The notes beneath the pieces were generated by a model. That model did not search any database. It was given only the letters and a program-made list of their open reading frames with translations, and was not told where the DNA came from. This document shows, one piece after another, positions 30,197-38,067 of a stretch of 64,000 bases of DNA (the first letter of the stretch is position 1; every line of letters starts with the position of its first letter). The stretch is from contig NZ_CP044427.1 in NCBI RefSeq assembly GCF_008843165.1, positions 1,984,001 through 2,048,000 on the forward strand. The letters are read 5' to 3'. The position numbers were made by a program, and so were the translations under genes. This DNA comes from Ornithinimicrobium pratense. GTDB taxonomy: Bacteria; Actinomycetota; Actinomycetes; Actinomycetales; Dermatophilaceae.

Positions 30197-30228
30197 GGTC
30201 CGGCGCGCGACTTCCGCCGCGCCGGACC
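30197..30228 (+). terminator. Hairpin between acpP and fabF (possible attenuator)
   Basis: GGTCCGGCGCG (30197-30207) and CGCGCCGGACC (30218-30228) form a perfect 11-bp stem with a 10-nt loop, starting 9 bp after the acpP stop. There is no T-run. Partial termination or 3' protection here would raise acpP mRNA over fabF, which fits the higher need for carrier protein. Confidence 0.6.
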
Positions 30229-30290
30229 CGGCAGTCCCCGCCGCGCCAGCGGCACCGCATACCCCTTCATCCCGCCAGGAGGCCAGGACC

Positions 30291-31544
30291 ATGTCCCCCA
30301 GCCACACCCCGCGCCGCGTCGTCGTCACCGGCCTGGGTGCCACCACCCCCGTGGGCGGCACCGTCCCCGAGACGTGGGAGGCGATCCTGGCCGGACGGTC
30401 CGGCGCGCGTCCCCTGACCCAGGACTGGGTGAGCGAGCACGAGCTGCCGGTCACCTTCGCCGCCCAGATCCACACCGACCCGGCACAGGTGCTGCCCAAG
30501 GTGGAGGTGCGTCGCAACGACCCCTCGGGCCAGTATGCCCTCATCGCCGCCCGTGAGGCCTGGGCCGACGCGGGCGCCCCCGAGGTCGAGCCCGAGCGGC
30601 TCGGCGTCGCGATCGGCTCCGGCATCGGCGGCGTGTGGACCCTGCTGGACCAGTGGGAGAACTTGCGCACCAAGGGCCCGCGTCGCGTCTTCCCGCTGAC
30701 CGTCCCGATGCTCATGCCCAACGGCCCCGCCGCGGCGGTCTCGCTGGACCTCGGCGCGCGGGCCGGGGCCCACTGCGCCGTGAGCGCCTGTGCCTCCGGC
30801 GCGGAGGGTATGGGGCAGGCCGTGACCATGATCCGCCAGGGCCGCGCCGACGTGGTCGTCGCCGGCGGCACCGAGGCCGCCATCCACCCGCTGCCGATTG
30901 CGGCCTTCGCCGCGATGACCGCCCTGTCCAAGCGCAACGAGGAGCCTGAGCGCGCCTCGCGCCCCTACGACGCGGGCCGGGACGGCTTCGTCATCGCCGA
31001 AGGGGCGGCCGTCATGGTCCTGGAGGCCGAGGAGCACGCCAAGGCGCGGGGGGCCAAGATCTACGGCTACCTCTCCGGGGTGGGCATGTCCTCCGACGCC
31101 CACCACATCACCGCTGGCGAGCCGGAGGGCGAGGGTGCCGCCCGGGCGATGGCCGAGACCGTCGCTGACGCCGGGTTGTCGATGACCGACGTGCGCCATA
31201 TCAACGCACACGCCACCTCGACCCCGGTGGGCGACAAGGCGGAGACCAACGCGATCCACCGAGCCTTCGGCGGCCACACCTCTTCGATCCCGGTCACCGC
31301 GACCAAGTCGATGACCGGCCACCTGCTGGGCGCGGCCGGCGCGCTGGAGGCGGTGCTGACCGTGCTGTCCCTGCACCACCGGCAGGTCCCGGCCACCATC
31401 AACCTGGACGACCCGGACCCGGACCTTGACCTCGACGTGGTCACCGGCAGCACTCGCACGCTGCCCGACGGCGACCTGGCCGCGGTGAACAACGCCTTCG
31501 GCTTCGGCGGGGTCAATGTGGCGCTGACCTTCACCAGCGCCTAA
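30291..31544 (+). CDS. fabF: 3-oxoacyl-ACP synthase II
   Basis: A 417-residue KAS II that elongates acyl-ACP. It begins RRVVVTGLGATTPVGG. The catalytic Cys is in VSACASGAEGMG near 164, and the two His lie in INAHATSTPVGDKAE near 303 and KSMTGHLLGAAGA near 340. It ends NNAFGFGGVNVALTF, the family C-terminus. SD AGGAGG lies 9 bp upstream of the ATG. It closes the fabD-fabH-acpP-fabF set. Confidence 0.95.
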   Translation: MSPSHTPRRVVVTGLGATTPVGGTVPETWEAILAGRSGARPLTQDWVSEHELPVTFAAQIHTDPAQVLPKVEVRRNDPSGQYALIAAREAWADAGAPEVEPERLGVAIGSGIGGVWTLLDQWENLRTKGPRRVFPLTVPMLMPNGPAAAVSLDLGARAGAHCAVSACASGAEGMGQAVTMIRQGRADVVVAGGTEAAIHPLPIAAFAAMTALSKRNEEPERASRPYDAGRDGFVIAEGAAVMVLEAEEHAKARGAKIYGYLSGVGMSSDAHHITAGEPEGEGAARAMAETVADAGLSMTDVRHINAHATSTPVGDKAETNAIHRAFGGHTSSIPVTATKSMTGHLLGAAGALEAVLTVLSLHHRQVPATINLDDPDPDLDLDVVTGSTRTLPDGDLAAVNNAFGFGGVNVALTFTSA

Positions 31545-31551
31545 GCCCGGT

Positions 31552-32676
31552 ATGCACATCCTGCGGGTCGCCAACTTCGTCAGCCCCACCTCCGGCGGGA
31601 TCAAGACTGCACTGCGCGCGTGGGGCGAGCACTACCAGGAGATGGGGCACCGCGCCTCGCTGATCATCCCGGGCCCAGGGCAGGAGATCACCGAGGAGTC
31701 GCAGGGGCTGGTGTACCGCGTGCCGGCCACGCCCATCCCCGGCTCGGGCTACTCGCTCATGTGGAGCAGGGTGGGGATGGTCCGGCTGCTGGAGGCCATC
31801 GCCCCGGACGCCCTGGAGGTCTCCGACCGGGCCACCACCCGGTGGATGGGGCGCTGGGCCCGCAGCCGGGGTATCGGCTCGGTGATGATCAGTCACGAGA
31901 ATATGACCGGCATCCTGGTGCGGCGCACGCCGGTCCCCGACCGTCCGGCACACTGGGCCGCCGACTTCATCAACCGCCGCAGCGCGTACGACTACGACGC
32001 GATCGTCTGCCCTAGCCAGTTCGCCGCGGAGGAGTTTCACCGCAACGGCATCGACGCCCATGTGGTGCCGCTCGGGGTGGACCTGGAGACCTTCCGACCC
32101 GTCCGTGACGTGCACGCCTGGACACCCCCGGCTCCCGGTGAGGCGACCCAGATCGTGCACTGCAGCCGGCTCTCCCCCGAGAAGAACCCCGGCCTGACCA
32201 TCGAGACGGTCCGCGAGCTGATCCGCCGCGGCCACGACGTCCGGCTCACCGTCTTCGGCGCCGGGCCCATGCTCGGGGCGCTGATCGAGCGGGCGCAGAA
32301 CCTGCCGGTCACCTTCCACTCCTACATCACCGACCGGGCCGAGCTCGCGGCTCGGATGGGTCAGGCCGACGTGGCCATCTCCCCCGGCCCCCTAGAGACC
32401 TTCGGCCTGGCCGCGCTGGAGGTGCTGGCACTCGGCGTGCCGGTGGTCTGCTCCGACGAGGGTGCGCTGCAGGAGGTCGTCGGCTCCGGCGGCACGGTCA
32501 AGCCCTCCACCCCCGTCGCCTTCGCCGACGGCATCGAAGAGCTGCTCGCCCGGCCCGGCGCCCACGCCGCCGCCCGCGCTCAGGCCGAGTTGTTCAACTG
32601 GCCCACGTCCGCGCAGCGGATGATCGCCATCCACGAGCAGGTCGCCCAGTCAGTGCGATCCCCAGCCATCCCCTGA
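31552..32676 (+). CDS. GT4-type glycosyltransferase
   Basis: A 374-residue GT-B glycosyltransferase. The N-terminal Rossmann half starts MHILRVANFVSPTSGGIKTA with the Gly-rich loop. The C-terminal nucleotide-sugar domain has SRLSPEKNPGLTIE near 207, and GPLETFGLAALEVLALGVPVV near 285, where the E-x7-E pair of retaining GT4 enzymes lies. Acceptor and donor are unknown; phosphatidylinositol or trehalose-type acceptors are common for such actinobacterial proteins. It begins 7 bp after fabF, probably in the same transcript, and its start ATG lies within GGTATGCAC. Confidence 0.88.
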   Translation: MHILRVANFVSPTSGGIKTALRAWGEHYQEMGHRASLIIPGPGQEITEESQGLVYRVPATPIPGSGYSLMWSRVGMVRLLEAIAPDALEVSDRATTRWMGRWARSRGIGSVMISHENMTGILVRRTPVPDRPAHWAADFINRRSAYDYDAIVCPSQFAAEEFHRNGIDAHVVPLGVDLETFRPVRDVHAWTPPAPGEATQIVHCSRLSPEKNPGLTIETVRELIRRGHDVRLTVFGAGPMLGALIERAQNLPVTFHSYITDRAELAARMGQADVAISPGPLETFGLAALEVLALGVPVVCSDEGALQEVVGSGGTVKPSTPVAFADGIEELLARPGAHAAARAQAELFNWPTSAQRMIAIHEQVAQSVRSPAIP

Positions 32677-32708
32677 CAGGACACGCGAAACAGCCCGACA
32701 GAACACGC
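32676..32708. repeat. Two copies of an ACAGRACACGC motif 22 bp apart
   Basis: ACAGGACACGC (32676-32686) and ACAGAACACGC (32698-32708) start exactly 22 bp apart, immediately after the glycosyltransferase stop. The same motif with the same spacing occurs at 47798-47852 on the other strand. Confidence 0.7.
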
Positions 32709-32713
32709 AAGTG

Positions 32714-32836
32714 GCTGCGGGCCTCGCACGCTCGTGTCCTCGCGAGGCTGTCAGCCGACCTAGCCCCTTCCGTCGGCTTCCGCGCCCCGCTGCGGGCCTC
32801 GCAAGCTCGTGTCCTCGCGAGGCTGTCAGCCGACCT
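32714..32836. repeat. 48-bp direct repeat, two copies 75 bp apart
   Basis: Segment 32714-32761 is repeated at 32789-32836 with one mismatch (CACG/CAAG). The second copy covers the last codons and stop of the DUF3145 gene. Each copy carries the palindrome CCTCGCGAGG and GCCTCGC...GCGAGGC arms, so each can form a hairpin between the convergent genes. Confidence 0.85.
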
Positions 32837-33340
32837 TGTGCAGCCAGTTCACCGGCGCGCCCTCACCGGCGTGCCGGAAGTGCTCCAGCTCGGCGTCCCA
32901 AGCCGTGCCCAGAGCCCGGTCCAACTCGGCCACCAGGGTCGCGGCGCTGCCGCCGGCCGCCTCCACGATCGTGCGCAGCCGGTCCTCGTTGATGACGACA
33001 TCGCCGTTGGCGGACAGCCGCGCCGTGTGCAGGCCGAGCTCGGGGTGTGGGTCCACCGCACGCCGTCGCTTCCGCGGCTGGCTTCCTCGACGACCTCATA
33101 CCGCAGGCCGTCCCAGCCGCGCATGGCGCTGGCGAGGGCGGCGCCCGTGCCGGCCTCCCCGGTCCAGGCGAACTCGGTGCGCATGCTGCCGGTCTGGGCA
33201 GGCTGCGCCACCCAGTCCAGGCTGACACGGGTGTCCAGGACCCCCTCGAGGGCCCAGGCGATGTGCGGGCACAGCGCAATAGGCGTGGAGTGGATGAACA
33301 CCATCCCACGGGTCATGACTCTGGGCATGACAGCGGACAT
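32826..33340 (-). pseudogene. DUF3145 family protein, apparent 1-bp frameshift
   Basis: Two frames together give a full DUF3145 protein of about 171 residues. The N-terminal frame (33340 to about 33045) reads MTRGMVFIHSTPIALCPHIA ... GVRWTHTP. The C-terminal frame continues ELGLHTARLSANGDVVINED through HAGEGAPVNWLHKVG. The join lies at a GGGG run (33042-33045); one added base there would restore the frame. ATG 33340 has AGGAGGT 4 bp upstream. The family is conserved in actinobacteria with unknown function. The break may be real or a sequence error in the homopolymer. Confidence 0.8.
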
Positions 33341-33432
33341 CCGGACCTCCTGGTGGTGAGGGACGTCTTCCCCAACGCCTCGTTCACCGGGATGCGATGC
33401 TGACTGTCGTGCGCTCTGCGGTTGTGCGTCAC

Positions 33433-33461
33433 ATTGTGCTCGCTGTTCACGTTTTGAGCAA
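33433..33461 (-). promoter_or_regulatory. Candidate sigma-70-type promoter for the DUF3145 gene
   Basis: On the minus strand TTGCTC (33456-33461) and CACAAT (33433-33438) are separated by 17 bp, inside a locally AT-richer stretch of the 210-bp divergent gap between the DUF3145 and CBS genes. The match to the -10 consensus is moderate. Confidence 0.35.
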
Positions 33462-33550
33462 GTGCAACAGCAGCCCCATCCACCTCAGGGGCTGATCGGG
33501 GGCTCATCTGGCACCCTGGCGGGGCTGCATACCGCATGCTACGTTCGGGT

Positions 33551-33970
33551 ATGCGCGTGGCTGACCTGATCAAGAAGAAAGGCTCCTCAGTCATCACCCT
33601 CCCGTCGACGGCGACGGTGGCGGAGCTGCTGGAGACCCTGGATGACAACCGCATTGGCGCGGTCCTCGTGGTCGACGGTGACGAGGTCGTGGGGATTGCC
33701 TCAGAGCGGGACGTGGTCCACCACCTGCGGGGCAGTGGCGATTCCAGCACGGCCGTGTCGCAGATGATGACCGCCGACATCCGCACCTGCACCCTCGAGG
33801 ACGACCTGGTCCAGCTGGCAACCACGATGACCGAGGGCCGCTTTCGGCACATGCCGGTGGTTTCCGACGCAGGCCTGGCCGGCATCGTCTCGATCGGCGA
33901 CGTCGTCAAGGCCCGGCTGGACGCCCTGGAGGCGGAGCGGGACCACCTGGAGAACTACCTGCGTCAGTGA
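33551..33970 (+). CDS. CBS-pair domain protein
   Basis: A 139-residue protein made almost wholly of two CBS motifs: VADLIKKKGSSVITLPSTATVAELLETL with GIASERDVV, then VSQMMTADIRTCTLEDDLVQLATTM with GIVSIGDVVKARL. A short charged helix closes it (EAERDHLENYLRQ). Such proteins bind adenine nucleotides or S-adenosyl ligands and act as sensors. The partner is unknown. The start ATG is in GGGTATGCGC, without a clear ribosome site. Confidence 0.88.
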   Translation: MRVADLIKKKGSSVITLPSTATVAELLETLDDNRIGAVLVVDGDEVVGIASERDVVHHLRGSGDSSTAVSQMMTADIRTCTLEDDLVQLATTMTEGRFRHMPVVSDAGLAGIVSIGDVVKARLDALEAERDHLENYLRQ

Positions 33971-34059
33971 CTGTCGACGCACTGCGAGGAGGGTCAGCAT
34001 CGGACAGGTAGGCTCGGCTGGCGGTGCGGTGCCGCGACGAGTTCGTCCTCCCGCATCCG

Positions 34060-34133
34060 GGGCCAGTAGCTCAGCCGGTTAGAGCAGCGGACTCATAATC
34101 CGTCGGTCCAGGGTTCAAGCCCCTGCTGGCCCA
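34060..34133 (+). tRNA. tRNA with anticodon CAU (Ile2 or elongator Met)
   Basis: A 74-nt cloverleaf: acceptor GGGCCAG/CTGGCCC, D arm GCTC...GAGC, anticodon loop CTCATAA (CAU), T arm with GGTTCAAGC, and discriminator A. CCA is not encoded. It lacks the C1-A72 mismatch and G-C pairs of initiator tRNA. The choice between Ile2 (lysidine-modified C34) and elongator Met cannot be made safely by eye; the stem sequence leans towards Ile2. Confidence 0.9.
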
Positions 34134-34299
34134 CTCACGACCACCGGGTAGCCGGTGCCCCTGCGCTCCGCCAGGCAGTGGGCACGAGTTGCGGCGGCCC
34201 GTAAGGCGTCCTCGGCAGGACCCCGGGCAAGGTCACAACTCGGTGACATCTCCACGAAGATCCACGTCCGCGGGCAACTGCGGCACTAGGGTGCCCGAC

Positions 34300-35076
34300 A
34301 TGACCGACGCTGCCGTCCCGACCCCGGAGACCAACCTGGGCGCTCCCCTGGTCGTCCTCCAGGACGTCAACAAGCACTTTGGCGACCTGCACGTGCTCAA
34401 GGACATCAACCTCACCGTGCACGAGGGTGAAGTCGTGGTCGTGATCGGCCCGTCCGGCTCTGGCAAGTCGACTCTGTGCCGCGCCATCAACCGCCTGGAG
34501 CCCATCGAGTCGGGGACCATCACCATCGCCGGTGAGCAGCTGCCTGAGGAGGGCAAGGCGCTGGCCGCCCTGCGCGCCGACGTGGGGATGGTCTTCCAGA
34601 GCTTCAACCTGTTCAGCCACAAGACCATTCTCGAGAACGTCAGCCTGGGTCCGACCAAGGTACGCAAAGCCAAGCCGGCGGCAGCCAAGGCTCGGGCGAT
34701 GGAGCTGTTGGAGCGGGTCGGGGTTGAGCACCAGGCGGAGAAGTACCCCGCCCAGCTCTCCGGCGGCCAGCAGCAGCGTGTGGCCATCGCCCGCAGCCTG
34801 GCCATGGAGCCGCAGGTAATGCTCTTCGACGAGCCCACCTCGGCCCTGGACCCGGAGATGATCAACGAGGTCCTCGACGTGATGACCCAGCTGGCCAAGA
34901 GCGGTATGACAATGGTCGTGGTCACCCACGAGATGGGCTTCGCCCGCCGGGCGGCCGACCGGGTCGTCTTCATGTCTGACGGCGCCATCGTGGAGGAGAA
35001 CACCCCCGAGGAGTTCTTCACCAACCCCCAGTCCTCCCGGGCCAAGGACTTCCTGTCCAAAATCCTGGCTCACTGA
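34300..35076 (+). CDS. gluA: Amino acid (glutamate-type) ABC transporter ATP-binding protein
   Basis: A 258-residue ABC ATPase of the polar amino acid uptake group. Walker A is GPSGSGKST near residue 50, the Q-loop lies in [11 protein letters not shown], the signature is [16 protein letters not shown], Walker B is [14 protein letters not shown], and the switch His is in [11 protein letters not shown]-loop and spacing match GluA/GlnQ. It is first in a four-gene operon with its own binding protein and two permeases, the gluABCD order known for glutamate uptake in corynebacteria. Glutamate specificity is inferred. Confidence 0.92.
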   Translation: MTDAAVPTPETNLGAPLVVLQDVNKHFGDLHVLKDINLTVHEGEVVVVIGPSGSGKSTLCRAINRLEPIESGTITIAGEQLPEEGKALAALRADVGMVFQSFNLFSHKTILENVSLGPTKVRKAKPAAAKARAMELLERVGVEHQAEKYPAQLSGGQQQRVAIARSLAMEPQVMLFDEPTSALDPEMINEVLDVMTQLAKSGMTMVVVTHEMGFARRAADRVVFMSDGAIVEENTPEEFFTNPQSSRAKDFLSKILAH

Positions 35077-35132
35077 GCATCCACAAGCACATTAGTTCAG
35101 AACATTCCGCATACATCGAAGGAGATTCACCC

Positions 35133-35993
35133 ATGCGTAGCACTCACTTCCGCATCCCGGCCCTGGCCGCGGTCGCGGCCCTCACCCTGGCCGCCTGCGG
35201 CAACGGGGACGACGGCAACGGCGGTAGCACCGGCGACGGCGAGGGCGGCGACCTGCCGTTCGGCGACAGCATCACCATCGGCACCAAGATCGACCAGCCC
35301 GGCACCGGCATCCTCATCGAGGGTGAGTACCAGGGCATGGACGTCGACGTGGCTCGCGAGGTCGCCAGCCGCCTGGGCTACGAAGAGGACGACATCAGCT
35401 GGCAAGAGTCCCCCACCCCGCAGCGGGAGGACATGCTGGTCAACGGCACCGTCGACATGATCGCCGCCACCTACTCGATCAGCACCGAGCGCAAGGAGCG
35501 CGTGCAGTTCGCCGGACCCTACTTCGTCGCCGGGCAGGACCTGCTGGTCAAGAACGACAGCGACATCGAGGGCCCCGACGACCTCGACGGGCGCACGCTG
35601 TGCTCCGTCGCCGGCTCCACCCCGGCCGAGCGGATCGCCGAGGAGTACAGCGACCTGGACATCGACCTGTCCACCTACGACACCTACACCCTGTGCATGG
35701 AGGCCCTGGCCGCCGACCGTGTCGACGCCCTGACCACGGACGACGTGATCCTGGCCGGGTATGCCGCGCAGGAGCAGTGGGAGGGTCAGTTCCGGGTGAC
35801 CGGCAACACCTTCAGCGAGGAGCTGTTCGGGATCGGCATCAACCAGGACAGCGAGGCCTGCGAGGAGGTCAACGAGATCCTCAGTGAGATGTGGGAGGAC
35901 GGGACGATGGAGACCATCATCGAGGACAACCTCGGTGACTACACCCCCAGCGACGCCAACCCGCCGGAGGAGATCGGCGGGCACTGCGCCTGA
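35133..35993 (+). CDS. gluB: Glutamate-type ABC transporter substrate-binding lipoprotein
   Basis: A 286-residue type II periplasmic-binding lipoprotein. The signal peptide ends in the lipobox LAAC (Cys22), followed by a Gly/Asp/Asn-rich linker. The ligand domain has ITIGTKIDQPGTGI, the MDVDVAREVASRLGY helix, IAATYSISTERKERVQFAGPY and a CSVAGSTPAERI block. Two Cys pairs near the C-terminus (EACEEV, GGHCA) may form a disulfide. SD AAGGAG is at a good distance. It is followed by a perfect long hairpin before the permease genes. Confidence 0.92.
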   Translation: MRSTHFRIPALAAVAALTLAACGNGDDGNGGSTGDGEGGDLPFGDSITIGTKIDQPGTGILIEGEYQGMDVDVAREVASRLGYEEDDISWQESPTPQREDMLVNGTVDMIAATYSISTERKERVQFAGPYFVAGQDLLVKNDSDIEGPDDLDGRTLCSVAGSTPAERIAEEYSDLDIDLSTYDTYTLCMEALAADRVDALTTDDVILAGYAAQEQWEGQFRVTGNTFSEELFGIGINQDSEACEEVNEILSEMWEDGTMETIIEDNLGDYTPSDANPPEEIGGHCA

Positions 35994-36012
35994 GCGTCCC
36001 GTCACCCCGCCC

Positions 36013-36050
36013 CGTGGTCGGCCGGTCCAGTCCTGGACCGGCCGACCACG
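36013..36050 (+). terminator. Perfect 18-bp hairpin between gluB and gluC
   Basis: CGTGGTCGGCCGGTCCAG (36013-36030) and its exact complement (36033-36050) leave only TC between arms. It begins 20 bp after the gluB stop. No T-tract follows, and gluC continues in the same direction 25 bp later, so it is probably an mRNA stabiliser or partial terminator that sets a high ratio of binding protein to permease. Confidence 0.75.
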
Positions 36051-36074
36051 TGAGCAGACCCACAAGGAGGTTCG

Positions 36075-36749
36075 ATGCAGGACATCCCGGAGCTGATCGA
36101 GCGCTTCGACTTCATTCAGGGCTTCGGCCTGGTGCTGTGGCTGACCCTGTGGAGCGCCTTCTGGGCGCTGCTCCTGGGCACCATCCTGGTGATCATGCGC
36201 CTGGTGCCGATCAGGACGCTCAACGTCGTCGGCTCCTTCCTGGTCGCCGCGCTGCGGAACACCCCGCTGACGTTGATCATCCTGACCTCCAACATCATCC
36301 TGTACGTCCAGCTGGGTCTGGAGCTGGGGCCGGACTCGGTCACCAACAACATCCGGCTCGCGATCCTGAGCCTGTCGGTCTACCACGCGGCGTTCGTCTG
36401 CGAGGCCCTGCGCAGCGGCGTCAACACCATCCCCCTGGGCCAGGCCGAGGCGGCCCGCTCGATCGGGCTGACTTTCTCCCAGAGCCTGCGCCACGTCATC
36501 CTCCCGCAGGCCTTCCGCGGAGCCATCACCCCGCTAGGCAATGTGCTCATCGCGCTGACCAAGAACACCACGGTGGCGGCCGTCATCGGTGTCGGTGTCG
36601 TGTCCCTGTCGATGCGCCGGGCCATCGAGTTCCGCCCCGACGTGCTCTTCCTGATCTTCCTCATCGTCGCGGTCGGCTTCGTGCTCATCACCCTGCCCAT
36701 GGGGATGCTCACCAGCTGGGCCTCGCAGAAGTATGCGGTGCGCCGATGA
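36075..36749 (+). CDS. gluC: Glutamate-type ABC transporter permease
   Basis: A 224-residue membrane permease of the HisMQ family with about five helices. The characteristic block LRNTPLTLIILT is near residue 60, and the ATPase-contacting EAA loop is SGVNTIPLGQAEAARSIGLTFSQ. SD AAGGAGG lies 5 bp before the ATG. Its stop overlaps the gluD start as ATGA. Confidence 0.92.
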   Translation: MQDIPELIERFDFIQGFGLVLWLTLWSAFWALLLGTILVIMRLVPIRTLNVVGSFLVAALRNTPLTLIILTSNIILYVQLGLELGPDSVTNNIRLAILSLSVYHAAFVCEALRSGVNTIPLGQAEAARSIGLTFSQSLRHVILPQAFRGAITPLGNVLIALTKNTTVAAVIGVGVVSLSMRRAIEFRPDVLFLIFLIVAVGFVLITLPMGMLTSWASQKYAVRR

Positions 36750-37714
36750 GCAGCGCGAACGTCCTCTTCGACGCCCCCGGGCCGCGCGCCCGGCGGATCC
36801 ACCTCATCAGCTCCGTCGTCGGCGGCCTCGTCATCGCGGCAGTCCTGGCCTGGTTCCTCTGGACACTATGGGGGTTGGAGCAGATCACGCCGCGCCGCTG
36901 GGCCCCGATCTTCGGGTCCGAGGCGTGGATCTACTACCTGCTGCCCGGCATCCGTGCCACGATCCTGGCCGCCATCTTCTCCATCACCATCGCCTTCGCG
37001 ATCGCCCTCGTGGCGGCGATGTGTCGGATGTCAGACAACCGGGTGCTGCGGTGGGCCTCCACACTCTTCATCGAGTTCTTCCGCGCCGTCCCGGTGCTGA
37101 TCATGATGATCTTCGCACTGGCTTTCGTGACGGCATACACCCCTGTCCCCGTCCAGCAACGGCCACTGGTCGCGGTGGTCATCGGGCTGGTCCTCTACAA
37201 CGGCGCGGTGATGGCCGAGGTCATCCGCAACGGCGTGGCCTCGCTCCCCGCCGGCCAGCGGGAGGCAGGCCTGTCCATCGGGCTGAACCCGACTCAGGTG
37301 CGCCGGATGATCCTGGTGCCACAGGCCCTGACCGCCATGCTCCCGGCGCTGGTCAGCCAGATGGTGGTGGTGCTCAAGGACAGCGCCCTGGGCTACTTCA
37401 TCCTCTACCCCGAGCTGCTCATCTCCGCCCGGCAGATGGGCAGCCGGTTCGGCAACACCACCGTGGCCTTCCTCATCGCCGCAGTCCTGTTCATCCTCAT
37501 CAACTACGCGGTCACGGTGCTGGCCGAGCGGCTGGAGAAGCGGCTGCGCCGGAGCGGACGATCGATCCGTGCCAAGGACACCGGCTACGGGCCCTCGATG
37601 GACGTCACCGCGATGGAGGCAGATCTGGAGGGCCCGCAGGGACGGGCACAGGACCTGCGGCCCGGCGGCCGGGGCTCCACACGCGGCATCGGCACCGGTG
37701 AGGGTGGGTTGTAA
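36746..37714 (+). CDS. gluD: Glutamate-type ABC transporter permease
   Basis: A 322-residue partner permease. The first helix (about 25-45) is followed by the HisMQ domain with IEFFRAVPVLIMMIFALAF near 110 and the EAA loop VASLPAGQREAGLSIGLNPTQ. The last 55 residues are a charged, Gly-rich cytoplasmic tail (RSGRSIRAKDTGYGPSMD ...) longer than usual for the family. ATGA overlap couples it to gluC. A terminator hairpin follows 32 bp downstream. Confidence 0.92.
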   Translation: MSSANVLFDAPGPRARRIHLISSVVGGLVIAAVLAWFLWTLWGLEQITPRRWAPIFGSEAWIYYLLPGIRATILAAIFSITIAFAIALVAAMCRMSDNRVLRWASTLFIEFFRAVPVLIMMIFALAFVTAYTPVPVQQRPLVAVVIGLVLYNGAVMAEVIRNGVASLPAGQREAGLSIGLNPTQVRRMILVPQALTAMLPALVSQMVVVLKDSALGYFILYPELLISARQMGSRFGNTTVAFLIAAVLFILINYAVTVLAERLEKRLRRSGRSIRAKDTGYGPSMDVTAMEADLEGPQGRAQDLRPGGRGSTRGIGTGEGGL

Positions 37715-37745
37715 GAACAGCGCGCTGCCCCGCATACACGACGAC

Positions 37746-37780
37746 GGCCCGGCACCAGATGGTGCCGGGCCTTCGTGTTG
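37746..37780. terminator. Terminator hairpin after gluD
   Basis: GGCCCGGCACC (37746-37756), AGAT loop, GGTGCCGGGCC (37761-37771), then TTCGTGTTG. The 11-bp perfect stem and weak T-run make this the best intrinsic terminator in the window. It lies between the convergent gluD and tRNA-Asn. Confidence 0.85.
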
Positions 37781-37782
37781 CG

Positions 37783-37855
37783 CTCCCCCGGTTGGACTCG
37801 AACCAACAACCTGCCGGTTAACAGCCGGCTGCTCTGCCAATTGAGCTACAGGGGA
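37783..37855 (-). tRNA. tRNA-Asn (anticodon GUU)
   Basis: A 73-nt cloverleaf on the minus strand: acceptor TCCCCTG/CGGGGGA, D arm GCTC...GAGC, anticodon loop TGTTAAC (GUU), T loop GGTTCGAGT, discriminator G. CCA is not encoded. Confidence 0.96.
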
Positions 37856-37965
37856 AGGAGATGCGAGGTCAGACTGTAGCAAAGGGAGCACGCGGCCCCG
37901 AAATCGGCTCTCCTCCGGGGCAGGAACTGCTCGCCGACCTGTCAGGCGGGCGCTGGGACCTCTGC

Positions 37966-38042
37966 GCACAACCTTGATCCCACGTATTGCTGAGGAGGCC
38001 TGGCGCAGCGGGGTGAAGCCTCAGCACAACCTTGATCCCACG
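37966..38042. repeat. 19-bp direct repeat, two copies 58 bp apart
   Basis: GCACAACCTTGATCCCACG occurs exactly at 37966-37984 and 38024-38042. The second copy ends 25 bp before the stop of the DnaG-coupled hypothetical gene. No coding or hairpin role is evident. Confidence 0.85.
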
Positions 38043-38067
38043 ATGCGCGGCCTACGCATCGGCGTCG

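Noticed and set aside
30267..31604. Long open frame antisense to fabF
   Set aside because: Same GC-driven artefact; fabF is complete with all catalytic residues.
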